Source: Candidatus Latescibacterota bacterium (GTDB lineage Bacteria > Latescibacterota > UBA2968 > UBA8231). Taken from it: a stretch of 33,495 bases of DNA. Position 1 is the first letter of the stretch; each line of letters starts with the position of its first letter. Shown here piece by piece: positions 6,033 through 16,831 of this stretch. Position numbers and translations under genes: made by a program. The notes under the pieces are model-generated. The model saw only the letters and a list, made by a program, of their open reading frames with translations, made no database searches and was not told where the DNA came from. The stretch is from NCBI GenBank assembly GCA_016187725.1, contig JACPJE010000004.1:1-33495 (forward strand), given 5' to 3'.

Positions 6033-8165
6033 TCACCGCACCAGGGCCATGGCCTTTGCCTGGCTGAGGGTTCCGGCCTGCAATCTGGCGAAATACACCC
6101 CGCTGGCCGCATTGTACCCCGCTGCATCCCGACCGTCCCACGCCTGCTCGTAGGTCCCCGCCGCCAGGTCGCCCTCCACCAGGGTGCGCACCCGCTGACC
6201 AGCGGCGCTGAACACCTCCAGGCGCATGGGTCCGGCCTCTGAGAGCGCAAAGCGGATATGGGTCGCGGGGTTGAAGGGATTGGGGTAGTTGCCCAGCAGG
6301 GATGAGGCCACCGGCAGGGCGGCGTTTTCCTCCTCGACGGCCGTAACCCCCTCGCCAGGGAGGAGGAATTCGATGCCCGGCAAGCGGTCCCCGTCCTCGT
6401 CCACGATATGGGCGGAGAGCACGGTGTCGCCGGTGAAGTTGCTTATCTTCAGGAGCAGGCGGTTTTCCCCCTCCGCCAGGTGGATGGGGATGCGGTTGCC
6501 GGCCAGGGTGAAGGTGCGCCGGGCCGGATTCTCAAAGATCACCTCCCCGTTCAGCCATCCCTTGGCCCGCTCGTCGTACCCCATCCACAAAAAACCGTCC
6601 TGGGTCTGGGGGGACTGGATGAGGGTGAAGGCATAGTTGGTGACTTCGCTGCCCTTGCCGTACAATTCCCCCAGTTCCAGCAACTCGGCGCTGTACCCCA
6701 GGTGCTCGACCTTTTCCCAGACCCGGTCCCCGGCACTCTGGCCCTCCACCGGCTCCAGCGAGGCCTCGTCGGCCAGGTACTCCATGGCGATATCGCCCCC
6801 GGCATAGGGGCCGGCCACCAGCCAGCGGCGGATGCCCCTGCCGTAGAAGAACCCTTTCTCGGAGCCGCCGCGCGACTTGGTGAAGTTGCGCTGCACGCTC
6901 TGGGGTGGCCGGCCCACCACCTGGATGTTGTTGAGATTCAGGGTGCCGAAACCTTTGGCCGCTGCCAGGTACAGGGCTTCGAGATCCAGCGGGTTGAAGC
7001 CCATCACCACGTCGGCCACGGATTCGGTGGCCACCGGATCGCTGCCGGCCACGATGACGTTGTGCTGGACGTTCTGCCCCCATTGCGGCCCATCCCCTTC
7101 GGTGCCCCACAATCCCTCGATGATGGTGTAGGCCGCCGGGTTGTAGGAGAACAGATCGATGTACCCGTGCTCTGGGTTGTTCTGATAGTGCTGGCTTTTT
7201 GAGGTATTGTCCCCGTAGGCGCGGGAGGCCAGGGTGCCCACGTAATTCTTCAGGCCCAGGGTGGTGCCGTAGATGGTGGTCTTCATGGCCGGCATGGAGA
7301 TGATCTTGTCGGCGTCGAGGATGGGTTCGGGCATGATGAAGTCCTTGCGGAAGGTCCCGGTCCCTTCGATGTGGAAACCGAACTGCGCCCCGGCATAATC
7401 CAGCACCCGCACCCCCAGCCGCTGGATCGCCCCTCCGGGTACCGGTTCGCTGCGATAGGGGGCATAATTGAGATCCACGGTATCCACCAGGGTGGCCCGG
7501 CCCTTGAACTCCTCGAGTATTTTGATATAAGAGAGGTTGTCGAATTCGGGATAGGTGGCCGACCAGCCGTCCTCTTTGGCATTGGTGGGAAAACCCAGCT
7601 CGCCCCGGCGCGGAGATTCGGCCCCGCCCTCGGCGATGGTGATGCGGCGCGGACCCACCTTTTCGATCAGGTAATTGATGACGCTCTTCACCACCCGCTG
7701 GTCAGTGAGCTGTCCGGGGTGCTCGAAGCCGTCGGTATAATACGCGGAATTTGGATTGCCCCGGTTGGTGACGATATTGACCTTGAGCAGCACCCAGTCG
7801 TCCCCGGCGATGACCTGGCGGATGGATTTGCCCAATTGATCGAGGTCGAGGGCGCGGCGCACCAGGGCGTCTACCTGTTCGTAGCTGAGGACCGCGTCCA
7901 GCGGGGCCGGCTGCGGCAACTCGCCGTCGGTGGAGGCGGCCAAGGCCACCGCCGGGTGCCCCTCCCCCAGGGTGAGGGTCCCGGGTCTGAGGATGGGCAA
8001 GCCTTCCACCTGCAGGGGTTCTTTGGAATCCTGCAGGGATTCGGCGGACCCCACAAAGAGGGTGCATATCTGATGGACATGCAGATCCCACCCCACCAGA
8101 CCGGCCAGCAGCAGGCCGATTCCGGCATAGGTGGTCAAACTCCTCGGCGGTTTCTTTTTGCTCAT
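6033..8165 (-). CDS. DUF362 protein with sugar-binding-like insert and FlgD/T9SS-type C-terminal domain
   Basis: 710 residues. A short basic N-terminus (MSKKKPPRS) and one hydrophobic segment (about 12-30) form a signal anchor or uncleaved signal. Residues ~105-420 match DUF362: VLLKVNIVTNRG, TDQRVVKSVINYLIEKVG, ITIAEGG, MKTTIYGTTLGLKNYVGTL, GDGPQWG and VIVAGSDPVATESVADVVMGF. DUF362 is a domain of unknown function often found with Fe-S proteins; no ferredoxin CxxCxxC motif is visible here. Residues ~440-590 (WLVAGPYAGG...GYDERAKGWLNGE...EGENRLLLKISNFTG) resemble galactose-binding-like beta sandwiches of glycosidases. The last ~95 residues carry YPNPFNPATHIRFAL...AWDGRDAAG...ASGVYFARL, preceded by GVTAVEEEN. 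AAAGGGAAAGGG before the ATG can serve as ribosome-binding site. Divergent from the gene at 8251. Confidence 0.9.
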   Translation of the reverse strand: MSKKKPPRSLTTYAGIGLLLAGLVGWDLHVHQICTLFVGSAESLQDSKEPLQVEGLPILRPGTLTLGEGHPAVALAASTDGELPQPAPLDAVLSYEQVDALVRRALDLDQLGKSIRQVIAGDDWVLLKVNIVTNRGNPNSAYYTDGFEHPGQLTDQRVVKSVINYLIEKVGPRRITIAEGGAESPRRGELGFPTNAKEDGWSATYPEFDNLSYIKILEEFKGRATLVDTVDLNYAPYRSEPVPGGAIQRLGVRVLDYAGAQFGFHIEGTGTFRKDFIMPEPILDADKIISMPAMKTTIYGTTLGLKNYVGTLASRAYGDNTSKSQHYQNNPEHGYIDLFSYNPAAYTIIEGLWGTEGDGPQWGQNVQHNVIVAGSDPVATESVADVVMGFNPLDLEALYLAAAKGFGTLNLNNIQVVGRPPQSVQRNFTKSRGGSEKGFFYGRGIRRWLVAGPYAGGDIAMEYLADEASLEPVEGQSAGDRVWEKVEHLGYSAELLELGELYGKGSEVTNYAFTLIQSPQTQDGFLWMGYDERAKGWLNGEVIFENPARRTFTLAGNRIPIHLAEGENRLLLKISNFTGDTVLSAHIVDEDGDRLPGIEFLLPGEGVTAVEEENAALPVASSLLGNYPNPFNPATHIRFALSEAGPMRLEVFSAAGQRVRTLVEGDLAAGTYEQAWDGRDAAGYNAASGVYFARLQAGTLSQAKAMALVR

Positions 8166-8250
8166 GGCCCTTTCCCTTTCGATAATCGGCGTGTTTGATT
8201 TAATTAAAATATGGGAATACCAAAAGCAACCCTATCCTCGCCGGCATCTC
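8166..8250. promoter_or_regulatory. AT-rich divergent intergenic region
   Basis: This 85-base gap separates two divergent genes and must hold start signals for both. Its centre is much more AT-rich than the surroundings and contains the 10-base palindrome TTTAATTAAA (8199-8208). No -35/-10 pair with good spacing stands out in either direction, so only the region is marked. Confidence 0.4.
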
Positions 8251-8817
8251 ATGAGAATCCCGGTTTCCAGACCCGCCTTTCTCCTCTGGCTTCTCGCTCT
8301 GTGCCTTTGCCCCGGCGGGGGCGCCTGGCTGCAGGCCTCCAGCCGCAACCTGGCCCCAGACGCGGTGAGCCGGGCCACCACCTGGAATTCCTACACCGGC
8401 GACCTGGCGGCCCTGCAGGACGGGCAGTACCCCCCCCAGGAGACCGACCCCTTCTTCTGGCAGACCAAGGGCATCCTGACCTTTGAGTGGCAGGGGGAAC
8501 TGCCCCTGGAAAAGGTGCGCATCTACGTGGGCGATATCGGCAACAACTTTCAATTGCGCGCGTACCGGGGGGGGCGCCTCGACCCCACCGGCACGGTGCG
8601 GGAGCCCGAGGGGGAACGCACCGCGTTGCTGGAGGAGAACTCCCGTCTGACCGACCAGTGGGTGGAGATTCCCTTTGGCGAGGGAATCCTGGCAGACAAT
8701 CTAGAGTTGCGCACCCTGGGTTCGGTGGTGATCTACGAAGTGGAGATCTACGTCCGCACCGGGGACACCGCGGTCGAACGCCTCGGCTGGGGCCAGGTCA
8801 AAATCCAGAGCCGGTGA
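8251..8817 (+). CDS. Small secreted protein with discoidin-like beta sandwich
   Basis: 188 residues from the ATG at 8251. An in-frame extension upstream to 8131 would run into the start of the divergent gene and is not needed. MRIPVSRPAFLLWLLALCLCPGGGAWLQA is a clear signal peptide. The mature part begins RNLAPDAVSRATTWNSYTGDLAALQDGQYPP, and continues ILTFEWQGELPLEKVRIYVGD and DNLELRTLGSVVIYEVEIYV. This is the usual logic of galactose-binding/discoidin-type domains, where a named 'DG' segment is followed by a line about a change in effective strands, but identity is too low for a firm family call. No C-terminal sorting domain is present. Its stop codon overlaps the GTG start of the PabA-PabB gene (GTGA), so the two are translationally coupled although their jobs look unrelated. 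Confidence 0.75.
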   Translation: MRIPVSRPAFLLWLLALCLCPGGGAWLQASSRNLAPDAVSRATTWNSYTGDLAALQDGQYPPQETDPFFWQTKGILTFEWQGELPLEKVRIYVGDIGNNFQLRAYRGGRLDPTGTVREPEGERTALLEENSRLTDQWVEIPFGEGILADNLELRTLGSVVIYEVEIYVRTGDTAVERLGWGQVKIQSR

Positions 8818-10871
8818 AGACCCTGCTGCTGGACAACTACGATTCCTTCACCTACAACCTCTTCCACCTCATCGCCGCGGTCCGGGGCGATGAGCCCCTG
8901 GTGATCAGCAACGACCAGACCGCCCTCGAAGAGATCCGCACCCTGCCCATCGACAGTGTGGTGATCTCCCCGGGCCCGGGACGGCCCGAGCGGACCCGGG
9001 ACTTCGGCGTCTGCCAGCGGGTGCTGTTGGAGCTGGACCTGCCCCAGCTGGGGGTCTGCCTGGGCCACCAGGGACTGGCCCACACCTTCGGCGCTTCCAT
9101 CCGTTCCGCCCCAGAGCCCGTGCACGGCCAGGCCAGCGCCATTGTCCACGACCACCCTCCGCTCTTTGCGGGCATCCCCCAGGGCTTTGCCGCGGTCCGC
9201 TATCATTCCCTGGTGGTCGCCACGCCCCTTCCAGACTGTCTGGCGCCCATCGCCTGGACCAGGGACGGCCTGCTCATGGGCCTGCACCACCGCCAGCGCC
9301 CCTTGTGGGGCATCCAATTCCACCCTGAGTCAGTGTGCAGCGAATACGGCGAAACACTGATGGGCAATTTCCTCTCCCATATCATCCTGATCCCTCGGGT
9401 GCAGGTCCCCGATTTGCCCTGGCGCCGCCCTGAATCCCCCAGGCCCAGTCCTCCTGAAACCCCTCAACTCCATTGCCGCAGACTGGACCACTGCCCTGAC
9501 CCCGAAACCGTCTTTGGCAGGATCTTCGCCCAGGCCCCCTATGCCTACTGGCTGGACAGCAGCGCTGCGCACGGCGATGCCCGCTTTTCCTATATGGGCG
9601 CTGCCACCACCGTGTTGCACTACCGGGCACCGGGACAGGACCTCCGGATCAGGCGCGGCACCCAGCTGGAAAAGCGCCGGCAGGGCCTCTTCGACTTTCT
9701 GCGGGAGCATCCTCCTCTCCCTCCCCCTCCTGACCTCCCCTTCTCCTTCACCGGGGGCTGGGTGGGTTATCTGGGATACGAATTCAAGAGCGAATGCCTG
9801 GGCATCCCTTCCCCAGCTTCTCCGCACCCGGATGCGGTACTGCTCAAGGCCGAGCGCTTCCTGGTCTTCGATCACCAGCAGCAGCAGCTCTTCCTGGTAG
9901 CCCTTGGCCCTGCGGAAGAAGCTGCCTCCTGGTTCGCCCAACTCCAGGCCCAGCTGCGCGATCTGCAGGCACTCCCTCCGGTACAACCAGCCACCCCTGG
10001 GGCGGGCTTCCCCTTTCACCTGCGCCGCTCCCGCGCCGGCTATCTGCGCGATATCGAACAATGCCTTCAAGCCATCCGCGAGGGGGAGAGCTACGAACTG
10101 TGTCTGACCAACCAGGTGCTGGGGCCGGCGGTGGCCGATCCCCTGTCCGGTTACCGCACCCTGCGCCGGCTCAACCCCGCACCTTACGCCGCCTTCCTGC
10201 GCCTGGGTGATTTTTCGCTGCTCTCCTCCTCCCCCGAACAGTTCCTCCGCATCGATGCCTCTGGCCGGGTCAGCACCCGCCCCATCAAGGGCACCCGGGC
10301 GCGCGGCGCCACCCCCCAGGCCGATCTCGAACTGCGCCACTCCTTGGCCACCGCAGTCAAGGACCGGGCCGAGAATCTGATGATCACCGACCTGCTCCGC
10401 CATGACCTGGGCAGGGTCTGCCGGACCGGCAGCATCCAGGTCCCCTCCCTGATGGAGGTGGAAACCTTTGCCTCCTGCCACCAATTGGTCAGCACCGTCT
10501 GCGGCCAGTTGCATCCGGACCTGGATGCCTTCGATTGCATCCGCGCCGCCTTTCCCGGGGGTTCGATGACCGGGGCTCCCAAGCTGCGCTCCCTGGAATT
10601 GCTCGACCAGCTCGAAGCTGGCCCGCGCGGCCCCTATTCAGGTGCACTGGGCTTCATCGGCTTCGACGGCAGGGCCGAGCTGAGCATCGTCATCCGCACG
10701 GCAGTGTGTTCGGCCACCGGCACAGCCATCGGCGCAGGAGGAGCTATCGTCGCCCACTCCGACCCTGAGGCGGAATTCGCCGAACTGCTGCTCAAGGCCA
10801 ATCCAGTGGTCCAGGCCCTCACCCTGGCCCAGACCGGAGAGAGGGTTGTCAGTCCTGCCCAAATAGAGTAA
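8814..10871 (+). CDS. pabAB: Fused aminodeoxychorismate synthase (PabA-PabB)
   Basis: 685 residues from the GTG at 8814, where MKTLLLDNYDSFTYNLFHLI is the standard start of the glutamine amidotransferase part. Residues 1-190 are PabA/TrpG-type: GVCLGHQG with nucleophile Cys82 and the catalytic pair His170/Glu172 in FHPES. Residues ~230-670 are the chorismate-binding PabB part: GGWVGYLGYE, EGESYELCLTNQ, PIKGTRARG with Lys492, DLLRHDLGRVC, and PGGSMTGAPK (581-590). The PIKGT lysine is the mark of aminodeoxychorismate synthase, where anthranilate synthase has PIAGT. The enzyme takes ammonia from glutamine to turn chorismate into 4-amino-4-deoxychorismate, the precursor of p-aminobenzoate and folate, in the cytoplasm. 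The lyase PabC is not fused and not in the window. No pathway partner is nearby. Confidence 0.95.
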   Translation: MKTLLLDNYDSFTYNLFHLIAAVRGDEPLVISNDQTALEEIRTLPIDSVVISPGPGRPERTRDFGVCQRVLLELDLPQLGVCLGHQGLAHTFGASIRSAPEPVHGQASAIVHDHPPLFAGIPQGFAAVRYHSLVVATPLPDCLAPIAWTRDGLLMGLHHRQRPLWGIQFHPESVCSEYGETLMGNFLSHIILIPRVQVPDLPWRRPESPRPSPPETPQLHCRRLDHCPDPETVFGRIFAQAPYAYWLDSSAAHGDARFSYMGAATTVLHYRAPGQDLRIRRGTQLEKRRQGLFDFLREHPPLPPPPDLPFSFTGGWVGYLGYEFKSECLGIPSPASPHPDAVLLKAERFLVFDHQQQQLFLVALGPAEEAASWFAQLQAQLRDLQALPPVQPATPGAGFPFHLRRSRAGYLRDIEQCLQAIREGESYELCLTNQVLGPAVADPLSGYRTLRRLNPAPYAAFLRLGDFSLLSSSPEQFLRIDASGRVSTRPIKGTRARGATPQADLELRHSLATAVKDRAENLMITDLLRHDLGRVCRTGSIQVPSLMEVETFASCHQLVSTVCGQLHPDLDAFDCIRAAFPGGSMTGAPKLRSLELLDQLEAGPRGPYSGALGFIGFDGRAELSIVIRTAVCSATGTAIGAGGAIVAHSDPEAEFAELLLKANPVVQALTLAQTGERVVSPAQIE

Positions 10872-10912
10872 CTTCTTTTATTTTCATCCCTTTCTGCCCA
10901 CTCAATAGACAG

Positions 10913-12228
10913 ATGACGACTCGACCTCTGCGCGTGGCCCTGCAGAACGTGGGCTGCAAGCTCAATTTCTACGAACTCGAAGCCTTCAAGGCCGGCTTTG
11001 CCCGGCAGGGGTACCAGGTGGTGCCCTTTGAGGCCAAGGCCGATCTGTACGTGGTCAATACCTGCACGGTCACCGGTTCCGGCGACGCGGACTCGCGCAA
11101 GGCCGTGCGCCGGGCTAGGCGCGCCAACCCGGACGCCACGGTGGTGGCCACCGGCTGTTATGCCCAGCGCCAGCCCGAGGAACTGCGCCAGGCCGGCGCC
11201 CACCTGGTGGTGGGCAATGGCGACAAGGCCCGGCTGGTCGAGCAGGTGGAGGCCCACCTGCAAGGAGCCCAACTCCGGGAATTCGACCCGCTGGAACGTC
11301 CCCGGACCACCCACTTCCTCAGCATCGAGGGCCTCGTCGAACAGGGCCGCACCCGCGGTTCCCTGCAGATCCAGGACGGCTGCGACGAGCACTGCACCTA
11401 CTGCATCATCCCCCAGGTGCGGGGCCCCAGCGCCAGCCGTCCGGCCGGCGAGGTGGTGGCCCAGGCCCGCAGCATGGTCGCCGCCGGTTACCGCGAACTT
11501 GCCCTCACCGGGGTGCACACCGGGTCGTACGGCTGCGAGCAGGACCAGCCAGACAGCCTGGTGCGCCTGCTGGCCGATTTGGAGGAAGTCGAGGGCCTGG
11601 AGCGGCTGCGCCTCAACTCCATCGAGCCGGGGTACCTCTCCGATGAACTGATCGCCCACGCCGCTGCCTCCCAGAAGCTGTGCCGCCACTTCCACGTCCC
11701 CCTGCAGAGCGGTGATGATCTCATCCTCAGGAGGATGAACCGGCGCTATACCCGCGCCGATTACGCCGGCCGCATCGAAGAACTGGCCCGCCTCATCCCC
11801 GACAGCGCCATCGGCGCCGATGTGATGGTCGGCTTCCCCGGCGAGGAGGAAGAGCACTTCGCCAATACCCGCGCCCTGATCGAGGACCTGCCCCTGACCT
11901 ATCTGCACGTCTTTCCCTACTCCCTGCGCTCAGGCACCCCGGCGCAGAAACTGGGCGCGCACCTGGACGAGGGGACCAAGAACAACCGGGCCCACCAGCT
12001 CATCGCCCTGGGACGCCGCAAGCGACTCGATTTCAACCGCCGCTTTGTGGACAGGCAGTTGGAGGTGCTGGTGGAGGAGCGGCCCGATCCGGCCAGCGGT
12101 TTGAGCGCCGGCCTGAGCGACAACTACATCAAGGCCCTCTTTCCCGGCCGCGCCGACCAGGTCAACCATTTTGTCCGGGTGCGGGTGACCCAGGCCCGCG
12201 ACAGCCTGGTCTACGGGGAGCTGGACTG

Positions 12229-12229
<1 letters not shown>
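10913..12229 (+). CDS. mtaB: tRNA t6A37 methylthiotransferase (MtaB-like)
   Basis: 438 residues. UPF0004 N-domain with cluster ligands Cys15 (NVGCKLNFYE), Cys51 (VVNTCTVT) and Cys82 (ATGCYAQ). The radical-SAM CxxxCxxC motif is Cys157, Cys161, Cys164 (DGCDEHCTYCIIPQVRG). LTGVHTGSYG, RLNSIEP, FHVPLQSGDD, RMNRRYT and ADVMVGFPGE follow, and a C-terminal TRAM-like domain closes the protein. The NVGCKLN start, the TGVHTGSYG block and the IEP motif favour the MtaB (YqeV) branch over MiaB or RimO. The enzyme adds a methylthio group to N6-threonylcarbamoyladenosine at position 37 of tRNAs that read ANN codons. It begins 41 bases after pabAB with only a weak ribosome-binding site and its stop shares one base with the ATG of miaB. 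Confidence 0.93.
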
Positions 12230-13539
<1,310 letters not shown>

Positions 13540-13580
13540 ACCCTCGGCGCCACCCTTTCAACCCTCACAGGAGGAGTCCC

Positions 13581-15263
13581 ATGCTGCATCGCGCCCTTAT
13601 TCCTAGTGCCGCCCTCTTGCTGATGACCCAGGTTGCCCTGGCCCAGCCCCGCGTCCTCGATCCCGATATCCAGATGCGCAAAATTCTCGACGCCAGCCGC
13701 GGGGTCTTCCGCATGGCCGAAGACCCCAGGGATCATGCCCTGTATTTGCTCTTTCAGAGCGGCGCCATCTCCCGCATCGAACTGAAAGAAGGCGACAATA
13801 CCTCGGCCACCCAGGCCCTGTACACCGCCACTGACCACAAGGTCAGTTCGCCGGCCGGCTTTGCCATCGGCCCGGACGGGACCATGTACCTGACCCAGAA
13901 CAAAAGCGCTGCGGGAGGCCGCAACGTGGCCTCCCTCACCAAAGGCGTGATCGATGCGGCCACCGGCGAGCGGGTCTGGTCCATCCTGGCCCAGACCGAG
14001 CCTTTTGAACAGTGCGCCTGCATCTTCAACCACCAGGTCAACGGCATCGCCGTCAGCCCGGACAACCGCTACGTGTACGTCAACAGCGGCTCGCGCACCG
14101 ACCATGGCGAGGTCCAGGACAACAACAACCGCTTCCCCGGGATGCGCGAGGTGCCCCTGACCTCGGCGATCTTCCGACTGCCCACCAGCGGCCAGGACCT
14201 GGTGCTGCCCGCCGATGAGGCGGCGCTGCGCGCCAGCGGGTACTTCTACGCCGACGGGGTGCGCAATGCCTATGACCTGGCCTTTGCCGCCAACGGCGAT
14301 CTCTTCGCCACCGAGAATGCCCCTGACCGCGACATGTCCGAGGAACTCAACTGGCTGCGCGAGGGCCACCACTACGGCTTCCCCTGGCGCATGGGTCTTG
14401 AGGACAACCCCCAGCGCGCCCCCGACTACGACCCGGCCAAGGACCTGCTCTTGCCCAGGCAATTCACCGCTGTGCGCGAGGGCTACTACCACAACGACCC
14501 CACCTTCCCCCCTCCGCCGGCCCATTTCACCGACCCAGTGCTCAACCTGGGGCCGGACGCCGACAGCTACCGCGACCCGCATAGCGGTGAAATCAAGGAC
14601 GCCAGCGAAGAGGAGGTGCCCCTGGGCACCTTCACTGCCCACCGCTCGCCCCTGGGCCTGGTCTTCGATGTGGGCGGCCAGTTGGGGGGTAAGTATACCG
14701 GGGATGCCTTTGTGCTGAGCTGGACCGAGGGCGACCCCAATGGCGACAGCAAGGCCGGGCCTTTCAAGGATGCCAGCCAGGACCTGCTCCATCTAGAACT
14801 CGCCAAAAAGGACGACAACTACCAGGCCCACGTCACCCGCATCGCCGACAGGTTCGCCAACCCCATCGACGCGGTGCTGGTGGCCAACCGGCTCTATGTA
14901 CTGGAGTACAGCGGCAATCGGGGGGTGTGGGAGTTGACCTTCCCGGAGCATACCACTGCGGTAGAAGAGGAACTGGTCAGGCCCACGGGCTTCTCCCTGG
15001 GACAGAACTATCCCAATCCCTTCAACCCCACCACCACCATCGCCTACCAGGTGGGCCGGGAGGGGCCGGTAGAGCTGGCCATCTTCGACCTTGCCGGCCA
15101 GCAGATCCGCTCTCTGGTCGATGCCAGCCAGGCGGCGGGCAGCTATGCGGTGGTCTGGGACGGCGCTGACGATCGGGGTCAGCGGGTGGCCAGCGGCGCT
15201 TATCTGTACCGCTTGCAGGCCGGCGACTTTGTGCAGACCCGACAACTGGCCCTGATCAAATGA
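13581..15263 (+). CDS. Secreted glucose/sorbosone dehydrogenase-like beta-propeller with FlgD/T9SS-type C-terminal domain
   Basis: 560 residues. The ATG at 13581 follows a strong AGGAGGAG site; an ORF extension to 13536 is ignored because MLHRALIPSAALLLMTQVALAQ is a signal peptide. The body (about 25-455) has propeller features of the PQQ-dependent sugar dehydrogenase superfamily: AGFAIGPDGTMYLTQN, VNGIAVSPDNRYVYVNSGSR, YADGVRNAYDLAFAANGDLFATEN, EELNWLREGHHYGFPWRMG and VFDVGGQLGGKYTGDAFVLSW. It would oxidise a sugar or act as a sugar-binding propeller outside the cytoplasm; the substrate is unknown. The last ~100 residues carry YPNPFNPTTTIAYQVG...VWDGADDRGQRVASGAYLYRL, preceded by TTAVEEEL. 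Its stop overlaps the next start by four bases (ATGA), pairing it with the DUF4380 gene. Confidence 0.87.
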   Translation: MLHRALIPSAALLLMTQVALAQPRVLDPDIQMRKILDASRGVFRMAEDPRDHALYLLFQSGAISRIELKEGDNTSATQALYTATDHKVSSPAGFAIGPDGTMYLTQNKSAAGGRNVASLTKGVIDAATGERVWSILAQTEPFEQCACIFNHQVNGIAVSPDNRYVYVNSGSRTDHGEVQDNNNRFPGMREVPLTSAIFRLPTSGQDLVLPADEAALRASGYFYADGVRNAYDLAFAANGDLFATENAPDRDMSEELNWLREGHHYGFPWRMGLEDNPQRAPDYDPAKDLLLPRQFTAVREGYYHNDPTFPPPPAHFTDPVLNLGPDADSYRDPHSGEIKDASEEEVPLGTFTAHRSPLGLVFDVGGQLGGKYTGDAFVLSWTEGDPNGDSKAGPFKDASQDLLHLELAKKDDNYQAHVTRIADRFANPIDAVLVANRLYVLEYSGNRGVWELTFPEHTTAVEEELVRPTGFSLGQNYPNPFNPTTTIAYQVGREGPVELAIFDLAGQQIRSLVDASQAAGSYAVVWDGADDRGQRVASGAYLYRLQAGDFVQTRQLALIK

Positions 15264-16831
15264 AAGCCCTGGCGATCCTGCTGGGCGCCGCCCTGGCAGC
15301 CCAGGCCCAGCCCTCCCCCACCACCCTGTCCCAACTCCCCGACTACCAGAACTGGGGCTGGGGCGAGGTGATGGTGCTGGAAAACGGCCTGACCACCCTG
15401 GCAGTGGCCCCGCGCATCGGCGCGCGGGTCATGCAGTACGATCTGGGCGCGCATCCTTCTCTCTTTCTCAACCCCGCGGAAATGGGCAAGCTCTACGAGC
15501 CCAGCCGCACCTCACCCTGGCACAACTACGGGGGGTTCAAGAACTGGCCGGCCCCTCAGGACCGCTGGGGCTGGCCGCCCCCGCCCATCCTGGACGCCGG
15601 AGTATACGAAAGTCGGGTGGCGCTGGACACGCCGGATTCGGTGGCAATGTGGGTCTCCAGCCCGGTGGAGCAGTGGAAAACGCCCAATCTGCGCTTTGAG
15701 CGCCAGTTGACCCTGTACCGGGGCTCTAGCCGGGTGCGGGTGGAACAGACCCTCATCAACGAAGGCGAGCAGGCCGGCCACTGGAGCGTGTGGGACATCA
15801 CCCAGCACCGGGTCCATCACCCCGACGAGCAGGACTTCGAGAACTTCTGGGTGTACTTCCCCCTCAATCCCGCAAGCCGCTACGGCGCCTCAGGGGTGCG
15901 CAAGGGAGACTCTTCGGCTGCCTGGACCGGCCAGGTGGCGCCCGGCATTTACGGGGTGCAGTTCCTGCCGGAGAACAAAAAACTGTGGGCCGACTCCCCC
16001 GAGGGCTGGATCTGCTATGTAGACGAACGCGAGGGCTATGCGTACGCCAAAACCTTTGAACTTTTCGCCGGCAAGACCTACCCCGACGAGGGGGCGCATG
16101 TGGAGGTGTGGATCAACCAGGACCCGCGGTATTTAGAGGTGGAGGTGGTCAGCCCGGTGGAGGAACTGGCTGCCAAAGGCGGGCGCTACACCTTTGTGGA
16201 AGACTGGTGGGCCGCCAAGGTCAAGGGCCCCATCCTCGCGGTCAATCCAGCCGGGGCCATTGCCCGGTCGCTGGCCATCGAGGAGGGCATTGCCCGTGCC
16301 ACCTATGGGGTTTTCCATCAGGGGACGGCGCAGGTGGTCTTGCTGGATGAACAGGGCCAGGTAGTGGGCCAGGGTGCCCTGCATCCAGTCACACCTCTGG
16401 AAACCTTTGTCCTCGAAGAAAAGCTGAATCTCCCCTCCAGCGCCTTCAGCGCCCAGGTGCGGGTGATGGACTACAGCGGCGCGCTGGTGGGCATCCTCGA
16501 CAGCGCCCTCCTGTCCCGGATGACCGCGGTGCTGGAGGAGGAGAGGACGCCGGCAGCCTTTGCCCTGGCGCAGAACTTTCCCAACCCCTTCAACCCCGCC
16601 ACCACCATCGCCTATCAGGTAGGCCGGGAGGGTGCAGTAGAACTGGCGGTCTTCGATCTGGCCGGGGCCCGTATCCGCACCCTGGTCAGCGCCCCCCAGC
16701 CCACCGGACGCCATACCGTCCAGTGGGACGGGACGGATGCGCGCGGCCAGCAGGCGGCCTCCGGGATCTATTTTTATCGCCTCTCCACTCCCCAGGGACA
16801 GAAAGTGAAGCGGATGGTGCTGGCGCGGTGA
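15260..16831 (+). CDS. Secreted DUF4380 protein (galactose-mutarotase-like fold) with FlgD/T9SS-type C-terminal domain
   Basis: 523 residues with signal peptide MKALAILLGAALAAQAQ. The body matches DUF4380: NGLTTLAVAPRIGARVMQYDLG, FLNPAEMGKLY, WHNYGGFKNWPAPQ, WGWPPPPILDAGVYESRV, LYRGSSRVRVEQTLINEG and WSVWDITQHRV. DUF4380 proteins have a mutarotase-like beta sandwich and are thought to act on or bind carbohydrate; no reaction is established. The C-terminus has NFPNPFNPATTIAYQVG...QWDGTDARGQQAASGIYFYRL, preceded by MTAVLEEER. The linker and C-terminal domain are close copies of those in the preceding gene, including the identical AYQVGREG block. Coupled to the preceding propeller gene and followed directly by a glycosidase-like remnant, so a carbohydrate role for this group is a reasonable inference. 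Confidence 0.87.
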   Translation: MKALAILLGAALAAQAQPSPTTLSQLPDYQNWGWGEVMVLENGLTTLAVAPRIGARVMQYDLGAHPSLFLNPAEMGKLYEPSRTSPWHNYGGFKNWPAPQDRWGWPPPPILDAGVYESRVALDTPDSVAMWVSSPVEQWKTPNLRFERQLTLYRGSSRVRVEQTLINEGEQAGHWSVWDITQHRVHHPDEQDFENFWVYFPLNPASRYGASGVRKGDSSAAWTGQVAPGIYGVQFLPENKKLWADSPEGWICYVDEREGYAYAKTFELFAGKTYPDEGAHVEVWINQDPRYLEVEVVSPVEELAAKGGRYTFVEDWWAAKVKGPILAVNPAGAIARSLAIEEGIARATYGVFHQGTAQVVLLDEQGQVVGQGALHPVTPLETFVLEEKLNLPSSAFSAQVRVMDYSGALVGILDSALLSRMTAVLEEERTPAAFALAQNFPNPFNPATTIAYQVGREGAVELAVFDLAGARIRTLVSAPQPTGRHTVQWDGTDARGQQAASGIYFYRLSTPQGQKVKRMVLAR

